This document shows, in pieces, positions 7,505 through 7,696 of a stretch of DNA of 7,696 nt. The stretch's first letter is position 1, and each line of letters starts with the position of its first letter. The translations under genes were made by a program, and so were the position numbers. Below the pieces are notes generated by a model that did no database searches, was not told the DNA's origin, and saw only the letters and a list, made by a program, of their open reading frames with translations. The DNA is from Verrucomicrobiota bacterium (GTDB taxonomy: Bacteria > Verrucomicrobiota > Verrucomicrobiia > Limisphaerales > JACRJZ01): assembly GCA_022711695.1 (NCBI GenBank), contig JAKLEJ010000160.1, forward strand, positions 1 to 7,696. The letters run 5' to 3'.

Positions 7505-7535
7505 GGAGCAGGGCGGTCCCGGTCCCGAGGTCCGG

Positions 7536-7557
7536 CCCCAGGCCCGCAGGGCTGGGG
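7536..7557 (+). repeat. Compact hairpin, 9 bp with one bulge
   Basis: CCCCAG (7536-7541) pairs with CTGGGG (7552-7557). After a bulged G, CCC (7543-7545) pairs with GGG (7549-7551) across a 3-base GCA loop. It is the most compact of the hairpins here and lies 71 bases before the nifJ start. A role as terminator of the preceding unit is possible but lacks a T tract. Confidence 0.42.
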
Positions 7558-7628
7558 GCGCCGCCGGGCTGAACCCTGGACCCTGGCTTAACCTAGTGTG
7601 CAGTTGTAGCGAAGATCATTCCTGAACC

Positions 7629-7696
7629 ATGAACAAGACCTATACGACAATTGACGGCAATGAGGCGGTGGCCTACGTGGCCTACCGCTGCAATGA
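7629..7696 (+). CDS. nifJ: Pyruvate:ferredoxin (flavodoxin) oxidoreductase, 5' end only
   Basis: Only 22 codons are present before the window ends: MNKTYTTIDGNEAVAYVAYR and then CN. The 'TxDGNxAVAxVAYR' opening is the N-terminal signature of the single-chain pyruvate:ferredoxin/flavodoxin oxidoreductase (NifJ/YdbK family), which in full length is about 1150-1200 residues. It is the start of the pyruvate-binding domain I, and the usual continuation is 'xEVIAIYPITPSS'. The enzyme oxidises pyruvate with CoA to acetyl-CoA and CO2 and passes electrons to ferredoxin or flavodoxin, using thiamine diphosphate and [4Fe-4S] clusters in the cytoplasm. No strong ribosome site precedes the ATG (only GAAG near 7611). 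The long gap upstream suggests its own promoter. Confidence comes from a short but distinctive motif; a related 2-oxoacid oxidoreductase alpha chain is the alternative. Confidence 0.78.
   Translation, partial: MNKTYTTIDGNEAVAYVAYRCN

Larger units (their letters stand above)
7364..7522 (+). repeat. Imperfect direct repeat, two copies
   Basis: GCAGGGGCGGTCCCGG at 7364-7379 recurs as GCAGGGCGGTCCCGG at 7508-7522, differing by one G. The copies are about 144 bases apart and both lie in the intergenic region before nifJ. They may be remnants of a dispersed repeat family or a local duplication. GC-rich DNA makes chance matches more likely, but 15 matching bases is more than expected. Confidence 0.5.
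7120..7628. other. 509-base intergenic region rich in GC palindromes
   Basis: No gene is supported here. The frame from 7147 (or ATG 7252) to 7572 is open, but its product is a Gly/Arg/Pro-rich string with no family likeness and no ribosome site. The left part holds an A-rich patch near 7225-7245 and a small GTTTC/GAAAC inverted repeat (7284-7288, 7297-7301). The right part (7339-7560) is crowded with short GC-rich inverted repeats, listed separately. The last 50 bases carry a CCCTGGA/CCCTGGC doublet and a less GC-rich stretch that probably contains the nifJ promoter, although I see no clear -35/-10 pair. Confidence 0.6.

Noticed and set aside
7147..7572. Open frame of up to 141 codons before nifJ
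   Set aside because: There is no ribosome site, no recognisable domain and an Arg/Gly/Pro-rich product typical of noncoding GC-rich DNA. Several palindromes lie inside it.

Overview
The window is GC-rich, with strong G/C preference at third codon positions. Every gene I can support reads left to right on the + strand. The gene content suggests a free-living Gram-negative-type bacterium, and a Verrucomicrobiota (Limisphaerales/Pedosphaera-like) member is my best guess. That guess rests on the form of the very large DUF2723 protein, the DUF4080 radical SAM enzyme and the general composition. It is inference, not proof.

Layout. Positions 1-35 are probably the last codons of an upstream gene, closed by a GC-rich hairpin with a short T-rich tail (21-47). 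Positions 36-422 hold no recognised gene, although one frame (about 91-396) has coding-like composition and a hydrophobic segment. Positions 423-4583 encode a DUF2723 (GT117/TMEM260-like) multi-pass membrane glycosyltransferase with a long soluble C-terminal half ending in TPR-like helices. After a 216-base gap with a possible hairpin, 4800-6347 encodes a B12-binding-type radical SAM protein with a DUF4080 tail. Only 28 bases later, 6376-7119 encodes a secreted protein made of two STN-like (secretin/TonB short N-terminal) repeats. A 509-base intergenic stretch (7120-7628) follows, rich in GC palindromes and an imperfect direct repeat. The window ends inside the first codons of a pyruvate:ferredoxin (flavodoxin) oxidoreductase gene (nifJ type).

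How the genes may work together. The radical SAM and STN genes are close enough to share a transcript. The DUF2723 gene stands apart, with a longer gap and a hairpin between it and the next gene. The nifJ gene is probably a separate unit. The DUF2723 enzyme would glycosylate proteins or lipids on the outer face of the cytoplasmic membrane, and the STN protein would act in the same compartment, but nothing in the sequence directly ties them. I do not see a defence system, mobile element, CRISPR array, tRNA or rRNA. The most unusual items are the orphan tandem-STN protein, the structured intergenic region before nifJ, and the uncharacterised small frame before the DUF2723 gene.
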